Source: Deltaproteobacteria bacterium RIFOXYA12_FULL_61_11 (GTDB lineage: Bacteria; Bdellovibrionota_F; JAHFAK01; YA12-FULL-61-11). Taken from it: a DNA stretch of 5,717 nt. Positions within the stretch are counted from its first letter, which is position 1, and each line of letters opens with the position of its first letter. The position numbers were made by a program, and so were the translations under genes. The notes below the pieces were generated by a model, which was not told the origin of the DNA, did not search any database, and saw only the letters and a list, made by a program, of their open reading frames with translations. Location of the stretch: positions 1 through 5,717 of the forward strand of contig MGSU01000286.1 in the NCBI GenBank assembly GCA_001799195.1, in the 5' to 3' direction. Shown piece after piece: positions 1-5,717 of this stretch.

Positions 1-168
1 GAACCCGCAGGCCCCGCAATTGGCATTGGGCAAGAGCCCCTCGACGGCGTCGATGCGCGGATCTTCGTAGACGTAGAGGCGTTTGTTGGCGAGCGCCAGG
101 GTGACCGAGAGAAGGATGCCGAGCCCGGTCATCACCATCACCGAGAGTGCTATCGTCCAGAGGTCCAT
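1..168 (-). CDS. rnfB: RnfB, electron transport complex Fe-S subunit, N-terminal 56 residues (partial)
   Basis: RnfB is the membrane-anchored iron-sulfur subunit of the Rnf complex, which couples electron transfer between ferredoxin and NAD(H) to ion movement across the cytoplasmic membrane. Seen here: translation from 168 begins MDLWTIALSV, continues as one hydrophobic helix (about residues 4-27), then basic residues (NKR), an EDPRIDAVEGLLP linker and the start of the 4Fe-4S motif, PNANCGACGF, where the window ends. The hydrophobic N-terminus, the 'DPR...LLP' segment and the CGxCG cysteines in this order are the usual RnfB N-terminus; the family then continues with two more cysteines and a double-cluster ferredoxin domain, not visible here. 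The start is well fixed: an in-frame TAA lies at 172-174, one codon before the ATG. A weak AGG at 175-177, 6 bases upstream, is the only Shine-Dalgarno candidate. The gene is colinear with PFOR across a 258-base gap. Because no rnfA or rnfC precedes it, rnfB appears to be the first rnf gene here. Confidence 0.88.
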   Translation of the reverse strand, partial: MDLWTIALSVMVMTGLGILLSVTLALANKRLYVYEDPRIDAVEGLLPNANCGACGF

Positions 169-245
169 GGCTTACCTGTGCTGGAGGACTGGTAGGTGCG
201 AAGCATCGAACGGACCTGGTTGTCGGAGAAGTCTCAGAAGCGACA

Positions 246-280
246 CCATCAACATCACCAGGGTCGGTTCATGTTGGTGG
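246..280. repeat. Imperfect inverted repeat upstream of rnfB
   Basis: The arms CCATCAACAT (246-255) and ATGTTGGTGG (271-280) are complementary at 9 of 10 positions around a 15-base centre. The odd pair is 249/277: G-U in a plus-strand RNA, C-A in the minus-strand transcript, where the stem becomes 6 plus 3 pairs. No T-run follows on either strand, so this is not a standard intrinsic terminator. It lies about 78 bases before the rnfB start and could be an operator, a leader hairpin or chance; its function is not determined. Confidence 0.35.
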
Positions 281-300
281 ACCCCATAGCACGCGGGATC

Positions 301-328
301 AGGGTAAGGCAAACGAAAATCGAGACAA
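301..328 (-). promoter_or_regulatory. Possible weak sigma-70-type promoter for rnfB
   Basis: Read on the minus strand, TTGTCT (328-323) is followed after 16 bases by TACCCT (306-301). The first is a fair -35 match; the second matches only three of six -10 positions (T, A and final T). The pair lies in the most AT-rich part of the gap, which supports it mildly. If used, transcription would begin near 294 and the inverted repeat at 246-280 would fall in the rnfB leader. Such matches occur by chance, so this is a candidate only. Confidence 0.2.
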
Positions 329-426
329 AAATACACACGTTGGAACAGTGGGATAGAATTGCCACAGGTCTCAGCGCAGGGCTGGGAGGAGAGCGGACGA
401 GGGAGGTCAGTCGGGGGAAGGTGGGG

Positions 427-3400
427 TCAGCCCTGGGTGCCGAACTGTTCCAGGTGGCGATAGAAGCGGTAGCGGTTCTCAATGTCCTTCTGAGCCTGGG
501 CGAAGAGCTTCGTCGCGATCTCGGGACGTTCTTTCTGCAGCATGTTGAAGCGGTTCTCCAAGCGGAAATACTCTGCCACAGGAACCTTCAATTCGGTGGT
601 GTCGAGCTTGAGGGCGGGTTTGCCCTGAGCGAGGTTGTCGGGATTATAGCGGTACAGCAGCCACTGCCCGGATTCTACCGCAGCCTTTTGGTGGTCGAGC
701 CCCTCGACCATATCGATACCGTGGGCGATGCAATGGCAGTATGCGATGACCAGGGACGGTCCGCGGAAACGCTCGGCTTCCACGAGAGCCTTGAGAGTAT
801 GGGCGTCGCGGGCGCCGAAGGCGACCTGGGCCACGTAGGCGGTGCCATAGGACATGGCCATCATACCGAGGTCTTTCTTCGGGGTGCGCTTGCCGCCCAT
901 GGCGAACTTGGCGACCGCGCCGAGCGGGGAGGCCTTGGACATCTGGCCACCCGTGTTCGAATAAACCTCTGTGTCCATGACCAGGATGTTCACATCGCGG
1001 CCGCTGGCGATGACGTGGTCCAGACCGCCGTAGCCGATATCGTAGGCCCAGCCGTCGCCGCCGACGATCCACACACAGCGCTTGACCAGGAAGTCGGCCA
1101 AGGAATACAGCCGCTTGGACTCGAACGTGGCGAGAGAGGCGAGCGTTTTCTTGAGCTCGGCGACCCGGGTGCGTTGGGCGATGATGCCGGCTTCGTCGTC
1201 CTGGGGACTCTCGAGCAAGGCGGAGACCACGGTGTCCCCGAGGCGGGGGGCGAGGTCCTTCAGCAGTTCGCGGGCGTGTTCGGTCTGCTTGTCGATGGCC
1301 ATGCGGTAGCCGAGGCCGAACTCGGCGTTGTCCTCGAAGAGGCTGTTGGCCCAGGCCGGACCGCGTCCCTCGCGATTCGCCGCCCACGGGGTGGTCGGCA
1401 GGTTGCCGCCGTAGATCGACGAGCAACCGGTGGCATTGGCCACAACCATGCGGTCGCCGTAGAGCTGGGTCAGCATCTTGAGGTAGGGAGTCTCCCCGCA
1501 CCCGGCACAGGCGCCGGAGAATTCGAAGAGGGGTTGTTGGACCTGTTGCTGCTTGAGCAGGTCGGGTTTGATCCGCGAACGATCCAACTCAGGAAGCTCG
1601 AGGAAGAAGGCGAAGTTGCGCTGTTCTGCGGCAAAACGCTCAGTTTTCGGCTTCATCGTCAACGCTTTGTTGTCTTTGTTGACTTTGTCCTTGCCCGGAC
1701 AAACCGCGGCGCAGAGGCCACAACCGGTGCAATCCTCGGGCGCGACCTGGATGGTGTAGTGCATCCCGGCCCAGTCGCGGTCCTTGGTCTGCTTCGAACG
1801 GAAGGTCTCCGGCGCGCCGGAAAGTTTCCCTTCGTCGTAGACCTTGTGGCGGATAGCAGCGTGGGGACAGACAGTGGTGCACTTGGAGCATTGGATGCAC
1901 AGCTCGGGATTCCATTGGGGCAGGTCGAGGGCGATGTTGCGTTTCTCCCAGGCCGTGGTGCCCATCGGGTAGGTGCCGTCGGCCGGGAACTTGCTCACCG
2001 GCAGCTCGTCGCCGCGACCGGCGATGATCTCCCCGACGACCTCGCGGATGAAGGCCGGAGCCGAAGCGGGGATCAACGGAGTAACCTCGGGAGCGGCTCC
2101 GGTGGAGTGGTCGGTCGAAACCTCGAAGAGGGCCGAGAGGGTACGGTCCACAGCCTCGAGGTTCTGTTGCACGACCGCATCGCCCTTCTTGCCGTAGGTC
2201 TTCTCGATGGAGTGTTTGATCGCGGCGATGGCTTCGTCGCGGGGAAGCACACCGGAGATACCGAAGTAGCAGACCTGCAAAATGGTGTTGATGCGGTTGC
2301 CGAGGCCGAGTTCCCGGGCCAGGGCAGTGGCGTCGATGGCGAAGAGGCGGACCTTCTTGTCGCGGATCTTCTTCTGACAGGTCGCCGGGAGGTTGGCCAT
2401 GACCTGGTCCTTGGCCCAGGGCACGTTGAGCAGGAGCACGCCCCCAGGGATGAGATGTTCAATCAGGTCGAAGCGGCGGAGGAACTGGGTTTGGTGGCAA
2501 CCGACGAATTCCGCCTTGTCGATGAGGTAGGTCGAGCGGATCGGTTTGGGGCTGAAGCGCAAATGCGAGACCGTCATGGCCCCGGACTTCTTGGAGTCGT
2601 AGACGAAGTAACCCTGAGCGAAGTTGGGGGTATTCTCGCCGATGATCTTGATCGAGTTCTTGTTTGCGCCCACAGTGCCGTCAGCGCCGAGACCGTAGAA
2701 CATGGCCCGCTTGACCTCCGGCCCCTCGATACTGAAGGAGCGGTCCACGGTCAGGGAGAGGTTGGTCACGTCGTCGGTGATGCCGACGGTGAAACCATTG
2801 CGCGGGGCCTTGGCCTGCATCTCGGTGTAGACGGCTTTGACCATGGCCGGGTTGAACTCTTTGGAAGACAGGCCGTAGCGGCCGCCGATGACCGTGGGCC
2901 GTGTGCCCTTCAACCAACCCTGGTGTCCTCCGCACTCGAGCGCGTTGACGCAGTCGAGGTAGAGAGGTTCGCCTGCGGAGCCCGGTTCCTTGGTCCGGTC
3001 GAGCACAGCCAGGGTCTTGGCCGTTGCCGGTAAGGCCTGGCAGAACGAGCGTTGATCGAAGGGGCGGTAGAGCCTGACCTTGAGCAAACCGACCTTTTCC
3101 CCCTTGGTGTTCAAATAGTCGACGGTCTCGTGGGTGGTTTCGGCGCCTGAGCCCATCATCACCACCACCCGCTCGGCGTCCGGGGCGCCGACGTAGTCGA
3201 AGAGCCTGTACTGCCTACCGGTCAGCGTGGCGAAACGATCCATGCAGGCCTGGACCGTTTCCGGACAACGGTCGTAGTAGCGATTGACCGTCTCCCTCGC
3301 CTGGAAGAAGACATCGGGATTCTGAGCCGTCCCGCGGATCGACGGATGTTCGGGGGACAATGCCCGCCCACGGTGGGCGATGATGTCGTTCTCGTCGAGC

Positions 3401-3987
3401 ATCTCGCGCATGACGGCGTCCGGGATGAGGGCAATCTTGCCGACCTCGTGGGAGGTGCGGAAGCCGTCCATGAAATGGATGAAGGGGATGCGCGATTTGA
3501 AGGTCGCGGCTTGGACGATCAGGGCGAGGTCATGGGCTTCCTGGACCGAATTGGCCGCCAGGATACCGAAGCCGGTGCCGCGCACGGCCATCACATCGGC
3601 GTGGTCGCCGAAGATGGAGAGGGCCTGGGCCGCGATGGAACGCGCGGCGACGTAGATGACGGCCGGGGTCAACTCGCCGGCGATTTTATACATGTTCGGG
3701 ACCATCAGCAGGAGTCCCTGGGAGGAGGTGAAGGTGGTGCTGATCGCGCCGTTCTGGAGGGAACCGTGGAGGGCGCCTGCAGCGCCGCCCTCGGCCTGCA
3801 TCTCGATGACCGACGGGGTGGTGTTCCAAATGTTATGCTTGCCGTTCGCGGCCCACTCGTCGGACCACTCGCCCATGGCCGAGGCCGGGGTGATCGGATA
3901 GATACAGATCACCTCATTGATCCTGTAGGCCACATAGGCCACCGCCTCGTTACCGTCGATCGTCATCCATTCATGTTTGGACGTCAT
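427..3987 (-). CDS. nifJ: Pyruvate:ferredoxin (flavodoxin) oxidoreductase, single-chain, 1186 aa
   Basis: This cytoplasmic enzyme interconverts pyruvate plus CoA and acetyl-CoA plus CO2, passing two electrons to ferredoxin or flavodoxin. All domains of the homodimeric PFOR family are visible in order. The N-terminal pyruvate-binding domain has YPITPASAMGE (30-40) and AARSIAAQ, with the substrate-contacting Arg near 116. A CoA-domain glycine motif, GLGADGTVGANK, spans 432-443. The ferredoxin-like domain has two 4Fe-4S motifs: Cys697, 700, 703, 707 and Cys753, 756, 759, 763. The C-terminal thiamine diphosphate domain has Cys827, 830, 855 and 1086 as likely proximal-cluster ligands and GDGWAYDIG (977-985) through SNTGGQ (1010-1015) for cofactor and metal. 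The length is normal, with no break or missing ligand. The ATG at 3987 is chosen because MTSKHEWMTIDGNEA matches the family start and a GGAGG lies 6 bases upstream; the frame's extra 24 codons upstream look non-coding. It is called nifJ by family; a role in nitrogen fixation is not shown, since no nif gene is present. Confidence 0.97.
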   Translation of the reverse strand: MTSKHEWMTIDGNEAVAYVAYRINEVICIYPITPASAMGEWSDEWAANGKHNIWNTTPSVIEMQAEGGAAGALHGSLQNGAISTTFTSSQGLLLMVPNMYKIAGELTPAVIYVAARSIAAQALSIFGDHADVMAVRGTGFGILAANSVQEAHDLALIVQAATFKSRIPFIHFMDGFRTSHEVGKIALIPDAVMREMLDENDIIAHRGRALSPEHPSIRGTAQNPDVFFQARETVNRYYDRCPETVQACMDRFATLTGRQYRLFDYVGAPDAERVVVMMGSGAETTHETVDYLNTKGEKVGLLKVRLYRPFDQRSFCQALPATAKTLAVLDRTKEPGSAGEPLYLDCVNALECGGHQGWLKGTRPTVIGGRYGLSSKEFNPAMVKAVYTEMQAKAPRNGFTVGITDDVTNLSLTVDRSFSIEGPEVKRAMFYGLGADGTVGANKNSIKIIGENTPNFAQGYFVYDSKKSGAMTVSHLRFSPKPIRSTYLIDKAEFVGCHQTQFLRRFDLIEHLIPGGVLLLNVPWAKDQVMANLPATCQKKIRDKKVRLFAIDATALARELGLGNRINTILQVCYFGISGVLPRDEAIAAIKHSIEKTYGKKGDAVVQQNLEAVDRTLSALFEVSTDHSTGAAPEVTPLIPASAPAFIREVVGEIIAGRGDELPVSKFPADGTYPMGTTAWEKRNIALDLPQWNPELCIQCSKCTTVCPHAAIRHKVYDEGKLSGAPETFRSKQTKDRDWAGMHYTIQVAPEDCTGCGLCAAVCPGKDKVNKDNKALTMKPKTERFAAEQRNFAFFLELPELDRSRIKPDLLKQQQVQQPLFEFSGACAGCGETPYLKMLTQLYGDRMVVANATGCSSIYGGNLPTTPWAANREGRGPAWANSLFEDNAEFGLGYRMAIDKQTEHARELLKDLAPRLGDTVVSALLESPQDDEAGIIAQRTRVAELKKTLASLATFESKRLYSLADFLVKRCVWIVGGDGWAYDIGYGGLDHVIASGRDVNILVMDTEVYSNTGGQMSKASPLGAVAKFAMGGKRTPKKDLGMMAMSYGTAYVAQVAFGARDAHTLKALVEAERFRGPSLVIAYCHCIAHGIDMVEGLDHQKAAVESGQWLLYRYNPDNLAQGKPALKLDTTELKVPVAEYFRLENRFNMLQKERPEIATKLFAQAQKDIENRYRFYRHLEQFGTQG

Positions 3988-3993
3988 GCCATG

Positions 3994-3998
3994 CCTCC
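3994..3998 (-). promoter_or_regulatory. Shine-Dalgarno of the PFOR gene
   Basis: The minus strand reads GGAGG followed by CATGGC and then the ATG at 3987, a strong site with 6-base spacing. It decides between the in-frame start at 3987 and the out-of-frame ATG inside the spacer (CATGGCATG), and it argues against the longer reading frame that begins at 4059. Confidence 0.8.
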
Positions 3999-4051
3999 GT
4001 GTGAGAACCTCGGTGCACTTCTCGAATGGGAACAGGCCAGGGCAGGCGGGG

Positions 4052-4067
4052 GGGCGCAAGCACGCCC
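4052..4067. repeat. Small GC hairpin in the exporter-PFOR gap
   Basis: GGGCG (4052-4056) and CGCCC (4063-4067) form a perfect five-pair stem around the six-base loop CAAGCA. No T-run follows on the minus strand, where the next bases are C-rich. It may be part of the PFOR leader or of a transcript end; in sequence this rich in G and C, a five-pair stem is also expected by chance. Confidence 0.25.
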
Positions 4068-4104
4068 GAGCGCTCCCGCGGTCGAGAACGGGCCGCGAGA
4101 ACCC

Positions 4105-4140
4105 CGGCGAGGGCGTCCCGGACGTGTCAGGGGCTCGCCG
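4105..4140. repeat. Nested inverted repeat just after the exporter stop codon
   Basis: The outer arms CGGCGAG (4105-4111) and CTCGCCG (4134-4140) match perfectly over seven pairs. Between them CGTC (4114-4117) and GACG (4121-4124) can form an inner four-pair stem with loop CCG. The element begins 26 bases after the exporter stop on the transcribed minus strand, a usual place for a 3'-end structure. The bases after it on that strand (GGGTTCTCGC) contain no T-run, so it is not a classical Rho-independent terminator. It could stabilise the mRNA 3' end or separate exporter from PFOR expression. Confidence 0.35.
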
Positions 4141-4166
4141 TGCAGCTTTGCTCCTTACTCGATGAG

Positions 4167-5717
4167 CTAGGGAATGTCAATGCGAGAGCGCGCTTTCCGG
4201 CGGAACCGATCTGCGGTCAGCAACCAGGCCGGCAGGAGGACGGTGTCACCAAGCAGGGCGAAGGCGAAGCAGAGAATGAACAACTCGGACATCATGCTGG
4301 CCACGGCGAAGTCACTACTCCAGATCACGGCGAAACAGGCAGAGAGAAGAAGGCTGGTATGGAGCATGGCTGTGCCGACATCGCGCAGGGCATTGGCAAT
4401 AGAGGTGGACAGGTCCAGGCCGACGCGCAGGTGGCGTCGGAGGTGGGTGCAGAAGTGGATGGTATCATCAACGGCAATGCCCATGCCCACACTGCTGACG
4501 ACGATGATGTTCATGTCCAGGTCATAGTGCATGAGGGCGGTGCAGGCCATGACCAGGACCAGGGGCAAAATATTAACCAGCACGGCCAGGAACCATAACC
4601 AAGATAGGCCGGTGACAACGAAGAGGCTCAGGGCCAGCAGTGGTGCGGTGACCAAACTGGTGCGGACGAGATCGTCGGAGAGGGCGTCGATGTGTTCTAG
4701 CCAGAGGCGTTTTATTCCGTCGATCCCGCCGGTGAGCCCATGGCGAGCCAGGGCGTCATGGATGCGACGGGCCAGGGCGAGCTGACCGTCGGAATCCACC
4801 GCCCTCACCCTGACCTCCAACACGATCTTGCGTCGGTCCGCGGTCAATCCGGATCCCAGGGGACCATAGTTGTAAAGGAAGCGGAACAACAGGCGGTCGA
4901 GGAGAAGTCTATCCGCGCCGATGGCATAGGTCGTTCGAGCGTGATCGACCAGGTCGAACATGTGGCTCACCCCGGCAACCCCCGGTACGCTGCGCAGTTC
5001 TGTTGCTAGCGCTTTGATCTTGCTTTCTAGTGTTTGGTCCCGCGTCAGGTCCTGCGGAGCGGTGAGGACCACCTCGAGTTCGTCGCCGTAGTCGAACCGC
5101 TCGAGCAGGTGGCGCAGCCCTTGGGTGAAATCGTGCTCGGGGCGGAACTTCTCGAAGAAGTCGATGTTGAAGCGGTTTCCCGGCAGTAGGAGCACCGCCA
5201 CGGCAAGGGCCAGGGCTGAGCTGACAGTGAGACCGAGGTGGTGTTTCTCGATCCAGGAGAACAGGTTTTGGTGAGGCATGGAGAGGGCTGGACTGCGAGG
5301 TGTCAGGCGCAATGGCAGGACCTGCAGCAACAGAGGGAGGAAAACCAGGCTGTTGACGAAGGTAATGACCACGCCGAGGGCTGAAAAGATGCCGAGTTGG
5401 GTATAGACCGGTGCGCCGGTGACCAGTAGCCCTCCGAAGCCGATCGCGGTGGTGAAGGAGGTCAGGAAACATGGCAGGAACGAGAAACGTTGAGCATGAA
5501 GGAGACGGTCGCGTTTGGCGGGGTAGGGATTGTGTTGCGGATGGAGCAAGAGGGTAAGGTAGTGGAGCTGGTCCGAGGTGCCGAGGATCAGGATGAGGAT
5601 AAAGATGTAATTGGTCATGACATTGACCGGCACGTCGCAGAGGGCCATGCAACCCAGGGTCATGGCCGCACTTTGGAAGAGCACGGTGAGGCAGAGGAGC
5701 ATCACCGGCACGTGTCG
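4167..5717 (-). CDS. RND-superfamily (MMPL-type) exporter, C-terminal 516 residues (partial)
   Basis: This is an inner-membrane, presumably proton-driven exporter whose substrate cannot be read from the sequence. The frame is open at the right edge, so the true start lies outside; the GTG at 5711 is internal. In visible residues (1 at 5717), hydrophobic segments lie near 4-27, 33-57, 80-102, 105-136 and 160-180. A soluble, probably periplasmic domain follows (about 181-353), then segments near 354-372, 373-396, 403-423, 447-467 and 473-500, and a basic tail ending at TAG. This fits TM3-TM12 of the duplicated RND fold, with TM1, the first periplasmic domain and TM2 missing. Each half keeps its intramembrane acidic motif: GTSDQLHY (Asp49) in the first and GMGIAVDDTIHF (Asp417, Asp418) in the second. 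The GIAVDDTIHF form is typical of MMPL or 'predicted exporter' RND proteins rather than AcrB-type pumps. A second in-frame stop (TAA, 4155-4157) lies three codons after the first. It is colinear with PFOR, 179 bases away, with no evident functional link. Confidence 0.9.
   Translation of the reverse strand, partial: RHVPVMLLCLTVLFQSAAMTLGCMALCDVPVNVMTNYIFILILILGTSDQLHYLTLLLHPQHNPYPAKRDRLLHAQRFSFLPCFLTSFTTAIGFGGLLVTGAPVYTQLGIFSALGVVITFVNSLVFLPLLLQVLPLRLTPRSPALSMPHQNLFSWIEKHHLGLTVSSALALAVAVLLLPGNRFNIDFFEKFRPEHDFTQGLRHLLERFDYGDELEVVLTAPQDLTRDQTLESKIKALATELRSVPGVAGVSHMFDLVDHARTTYAIGADRLLLDRLLFRFLYNYGPLGSGLTADRRKIVLEVRVRAVDSDGQLALARRIHDALARHGLTGGIDGIKRLWLEHIDALSDDLVRTSLVTAPLLALSLFVVTGLSWLWFLAVLVNILPLVLVMACTALMHYDLDMNIIVVSSVGMGIAVDDTIHFCTHLRRHLRVGLDLSTSIANALRDVGTAMLHTSLLLSACFAVIWSSDFAVASMMSELFILCFAFALLGDTVLLPAWLLTADRFRRKARSRIDIP

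Larger units (their letters stand above)
169..426. other. Intergenic region between PFOR stop and rnfB start
   Basis: This 258-base gap holds no convincing gene. Just after the PFOR stop the minus strand is pyrimidine-rich, with no clear hairpin plus T-run terminator. An AT-richer island follows at about 305-360, unlike the GC-rich surroundings, then an imperfect inverted repeat at 246-280. A 27-codon minus-strand frame (MLMVSLLRLL start) ends at the TAA just ahead of rnfB, but it has no clear ribosome site and no recognisable product. The gap is long enough for a separate rnf promoter, so PFOR and rnfB need not form one transcript. Confidence 0.6.

Noticed and set aside
169-426. An FNR-type or sigma-54 site expected for anaerobic or nitrogen-fixation control
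   Set aside because: I looked for TTGAT-N4-ATCAA and TGGCAC-N5-TTGC patterns in both gaps and found no acceptable match.
255-482. A 75-codon minus-strand frame overlapping the PFOR 3' end and running into the gap
   Set aside because: It begins inside PFOR in another frame, has no clear ribosome site and no family resemblance, and stops well before rnfB.
196-3033. A 945-codon open frame on the plus strand antisense to PFOR
   Set aside because: It lies almost wholly opposite a clear PFOR gene. Its translation is low-complexity, rich in Gly, Val, Leu, Glu and Asp, with no recognisable domain, which is the usual antisense shadow of a GC-rich, codon-biased gene.
3988-4059. A 24-residue upstream extension of PFOR
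   Set aside because: The extra residues do not resemble the PFOR N-terminus, and the strong GGAGG at 3994-3998 points to the ATG at 3987.
4071-4097. Further palindromic GC patches (such as GAGCGCTC and CGCGG...CCGCG) in the exporter-PFOR gap
   Set aside because: They are short, mutually overlapping and expected by chance at this base composition, and they add nothing beyond the two listed hairpins.
3346-4170. A 274-codon plus-strand frame over the PFOR start and the adjoining gap
   Set aside because: It is also largely antisense to PFOR, crosses the gap into the exporter stop, and shows no motif or convincing ribosome site.
4909-5652. A 247-codon minus-strand frame inside the exporter
   Set aside because: It is a shifted frame of the exporter gene with an Arg/Pro-rich translation and no membrane segments, whereas the exporter frame gives a coherent RND protein.

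Overview
The window carries three genes, all read from the minus strand: the 3' part of an RND-superfamily membrane exporter (4167 to the right edge), a complete pyruvate:ferredoxin (flavodoxin) oxidoreductase (427-3987), and the first 56 codons of an Rnf-complex iron-sulfur subunit, RnfB (1-168, running off the left edge). Transcription therefore goes right to left: exporter, then PFOR, then rnfB.

Organism: the DNA is visibly GC-rich with strong third-position G/C bias. A single-chain PFOR next to rnf genes and a two-halved RND exporter suggest a Gram-negative bacterium, most likely a proteobacterium living anaerobically, microaerobically or as an anoxygenic phototroph or diazotroph. This is inferred from gene content; nothing in the window fixes the taxon.

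Layout: 4167-5717 is the exporter C-terminal two thirds, from about TM3 to its stop codon. The 179-base gap 3988-4166 is very GC-rich, holds two potential hairpins, and ends in a strong Shine-Dalgarno for PFOR. 427-3987 is PFOR, with all expected thiamine diphosphate and Fe-S motifs. The 258-base gap 169-426 contains an AT-richer island with a weak promoter-like pair and an imperfect inverted repeat. 1-168 is the rnfB start.

Function: PFOR exchanges electrons between pyruvate/CoA and low-potential ferredoxin. Rnf is a membrane ferredoxin:NAD+ oxidoreductase coupled to an ion gradient, and RnfB carries its Fe-S clusters. The PFOR-rnfB pairing thus looks like a ferredoxin module: PFOR makes reduced ferredoxin for Rnf, or Rnf run in reverse supplies reduced ferredoxin for pyruvate synthesis. 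The exporter has no obvious metabolic link and is probably an unrelated neighbour. I see no mobile element, CRISPR array, tRNA, rRNA or clearly novel system; the long plus-strand reading frames are antisense shadows of PFOR.
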